A stretch of DNA of 51,846 nt, from contig DHDH01000028.1 in the NCBI GenBank assembly GCA_002399235.1, positions 50,881 to 102,726 of the forward strand, written 5' to 3'. Position 1 is the first letter of the stretch, and each line of letters starts with the position of its first letter. The notes below the pieces were generated by a model. It was not told where the DNA came from and made no database searches. It saw nothing but the letters and a program-made list of their open reading frames with translations. Of the stretch, positions 50,460-51,846 are shown piece by piece. The position numbers and the translations under genes are program-made. Source of the DNA: Firmicutes bacterium UBA4881 (GTDB lineage Bacteria > Bacillota > DTU065).

Positions 50460-51846
50460 TTAAGAGATAATAATAGCTGAAAAGGAACAGAATTCTAAGC
50501 AAATGCCACAACGAGTACATCTGTCTGCCAAAATAAAGTGGCTGTGTTTACGTTCGCCCACGATTGCTCCTTCGGGGCAACGTTCTAAACAGACAGAACA
50601 ACCTTTACATAAATCAGCATCTATACGGTAAGTGAGCAAGCCTTTGCACTGTTTGGCTGGGCATTTTTGGCTAAAAATATGGGCTTCGTATTCTTCACGA
50701 AAAAATTTCAAACTTGAAAGAACTGGATTAGGTGCACCTTGGCCTAAACCGCATGCTGAAGTATCAGCGATCACCTGGGCTAACTTTTCTAATTGACTAA
50801 GGGTCTGATAGCGTTTCAAACCATTTTCAGTTCCTAAATTGTCTCTAGTAACGATGCTATCTATGATCTCTAAAAGTCGATAAATTCCTTCTCGGCAAGG
50901 AATGCAGCGACCACAAGACTCTTTGCTCATAAACTCCAGATTAAACCTATTGAGAGCGACAATACAGGATTCATCATCAATAACTACAATGCTCCCTGAC
51001 CCTAAAGATAGGCCTAGTGCTTCTAAAGAATCATAATCCATGGGTGTATCTAAAAAAGAAGCCGCTAAAAAGCCTCCCGATGGTCCTCCTACCTGAGCTG
51101 CTTTAAACGGACGATTACTACGCAATCCTCCGCCTAAATCAAAGATAATCTCCCGTAACGACATCCCAAAAGGTACTTCAATATAGCCTACTTGCCTCAC
51201 TTTGCCTGCGAGAGAAAAGATCTTCGTACCAGGACTTTTTTCACTACCTATCTCGCGGTATTTTTCCACTCCTAAGTTTAGAATGGCGGGGATATTGGCT
51301 AAAGTCTCACAATTATTAACTAAGATTGGTTTTCTCATTTCTGTGGGATAAGGAGGTCTGGGCTTTGGCATACCCCTTTCACCAGCTAAAGTAGCTATCA
51401 GTGCAGTTTCTTCACCAGCTACAAAAGCTCCTGGACTAATTTCTAGATTAACATTAAAGTTAAAGCCACTTCCTAAAATATTTTTTCCTAAAAGTCCTGC
51501 TTGGTTCAACGTTTTTATAATCTGAGTGAGATGCGAAATAGCTAAATCATAGTTACCTCTAACATATATTATACCTTGCTCAGCTCCACCACAGAAAGCT
51601 GCGATCATTAGTCCTTCAAGTACAGAAAGTGGATCACTTTCTAAAAGAGCACGGTTAGTAAACGCAGCGGGATCACTTTCATGTCCATTAGCAATAACTA
51701 GCTTAGGTTTCGCTCCTTCACGAAATTGACGCCACTTCTCGCCAGTTAAAAAACCAGCTCCACCTCTACCCCGGAGTCCTGAATCTATAACTGTTTTTAT
51801 AATTTTCTCGGGATCTTTTTCTTTTAGAACTTCGTTAAAAGCTGTA
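50460..51846 (-). CDS. NuoF-like NADH-binding hydrogenase subunit (HndC/HydB type), 5' end outside window
   Basis: The frame is open to the right edge, so the start is missing. Visible parts are GLRGRGGAGFLTGEKW (FMN and NADH binding), AFCGGAEQGIIYVRGNY, GAFVAGEETALIATLAGERG, an SLBB-like region, CGRCIPCREG with the NuoF 4Fe-4S ligands, and a C-terminal double ferredoxin (LCKGCSVCLERCPEGAI, then CTRCGICLEFCS). This is the flavin subunit that passes electrons between NADH, ferredoxin and the hydrogenase in bifurcating complexes. A NuoE-like subunit would be expected upstream, beyond the edge. It forms an operon with the downstream hydrogenase homologue. Confidence 0.93.
   Translation of the reverse strand, partial: TAFNEVLKEKDPEKIIKTVIDSGLRGRGGAGFLTGEKWRQFREGAKPKLVIANGHESDPAAFTNRALLESDPLSVLEGLMIAAFCGGAEQGIIYVRGNYDLAISHLTQIIKTLNQAGLLGKNILGSGFNFNVNLEISPGAFVAGEETALIATLAGERGMPKPRPPYPTEMRKPILVNNCETLANIPAILNLGVEKYREIGSEKSPGTKIFSLAGKVRQVGYIEVPFGMSLREIIFDLGGGLRSNRPFKAAQVGGPSGGFLAASFLDTPMDYDSLEALGLSLGSGSIVVIDDESCIVALNRFNLEFMSKESCGRCIPCREGIYRLLEIIDSIVTRDNLGTENGLKRYQTLSQLEKLAQVIADTSACGLGQGAPNPVLSSLKFFREEYEAHIFSQKCPAKQCKGLLTYRIDADLCKGCSVCLERCPEGAIVGERKHSHFILADRCTRCGICLEFCSFSAIIIS

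Noticed and set aside
51720..51740. Suspected frameshift in the NuoF-like gene
   Set aside because: Careful re-reading of the TTTCG run shows the frame is intact through to the window edge.

Overview
The window is AT-rich chromosomal DNA from an anaerobic, fermentative bacterium, most likely a Firmicutes (Bacillota) lineage close to the Clostridia or Limnochordia. This rests on strong AGGAGG ribosome sites with frequent GTG and TTG starts, an [FeFe] hydrogenase with a NuoF-like partner, PduL, TIGR04086 and DUF6062 proteins, and DUF4434, DUF4855 and GHL10 glycan-associated proteins. A signal-peptide-bearing beta-barrel protein ending in Phe (38094-39299) and a decayed secretin-type STN domain (1808-2067) suggest a diderm cell envelope. 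No rRNA, tRNA, CRISPR array or intact insertion sequence was seen.

Region 1 (1-3080) is decayed accessory DNA: an RHS core fragment running off the left edge, a frameshifted RHS tail carrying a SleB-type cell-wall hydrolase, a small exported protein that may be its immunity partner, a nonsense-broken STN protein and a possible group II intron end. Region 2 (3082-14483) is an exported carbohydrate-related set: a DUF4434 barrel and a GHL10 protein that diverge over a LacI-type operator, an orphan sugar-binding protein, a monoglyceride-lipase-like hydrolase, and a six-gene run on the minus strand from a LacI regulator through DUF2500, two SGNH esterases and an unknown protein to a DUF4855 protein.

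Region 3 (14833-21779) holds a PII-like protein with a CPA2 antiporter, glycerate kinase, 1-Cys peroxiredoxin with a small winged-helix protein, a DEDDh exonuclease/TPR fusion and a secreted protein. Region 4 (21915-34053) is mostly minus-strand housekeeping: M42 peptidase, GlpK, DUF6062, MutT, a second GHL10 protein, a PD-(D/E)XK-like protein, an exported ComEC-like metallo-beta-lactamase with DUF3006, PAP2 phosphatase, and a four-domain CoA-disulfide reductase/rhodanese/TusA/DsrE fusion with its ArsR regulator. Region 5 (34316-39299) is a second surface set: two discoidin-like paralogues around an esterase, a membrane-anchored LamG-like protein and the beta-barrel. Region 6 (39502-51846) carries small zinc proteins, PduL, two esterases around a uridine-kinase-like gene, an EF-G paralogue, family 4 uracil-DNA glycosylase, a patatin, a candidate structured RNA, a pseudo-receiver and the hydrogenase genes, which leave the window at the right edge.

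The most unusual signal is a recurring translation-start layout. In at least four genes (13479-14483, 14833-15171, 15221-16399, 21048-21779) the Shine-Dalgarno sequence lies 28-33 nt from the start codon and a perfect 5-7 bp hairpin fills the gap, so that the unpaired distance is 10-12 nt each time. Two weaker cases lie near 40 kb. Other items worth a second look are the hydrogenase, whose H-cluster pocket lacks the proton-relay Cys, and a 100-nt structured RNA with its own terminator at 48224-48367.
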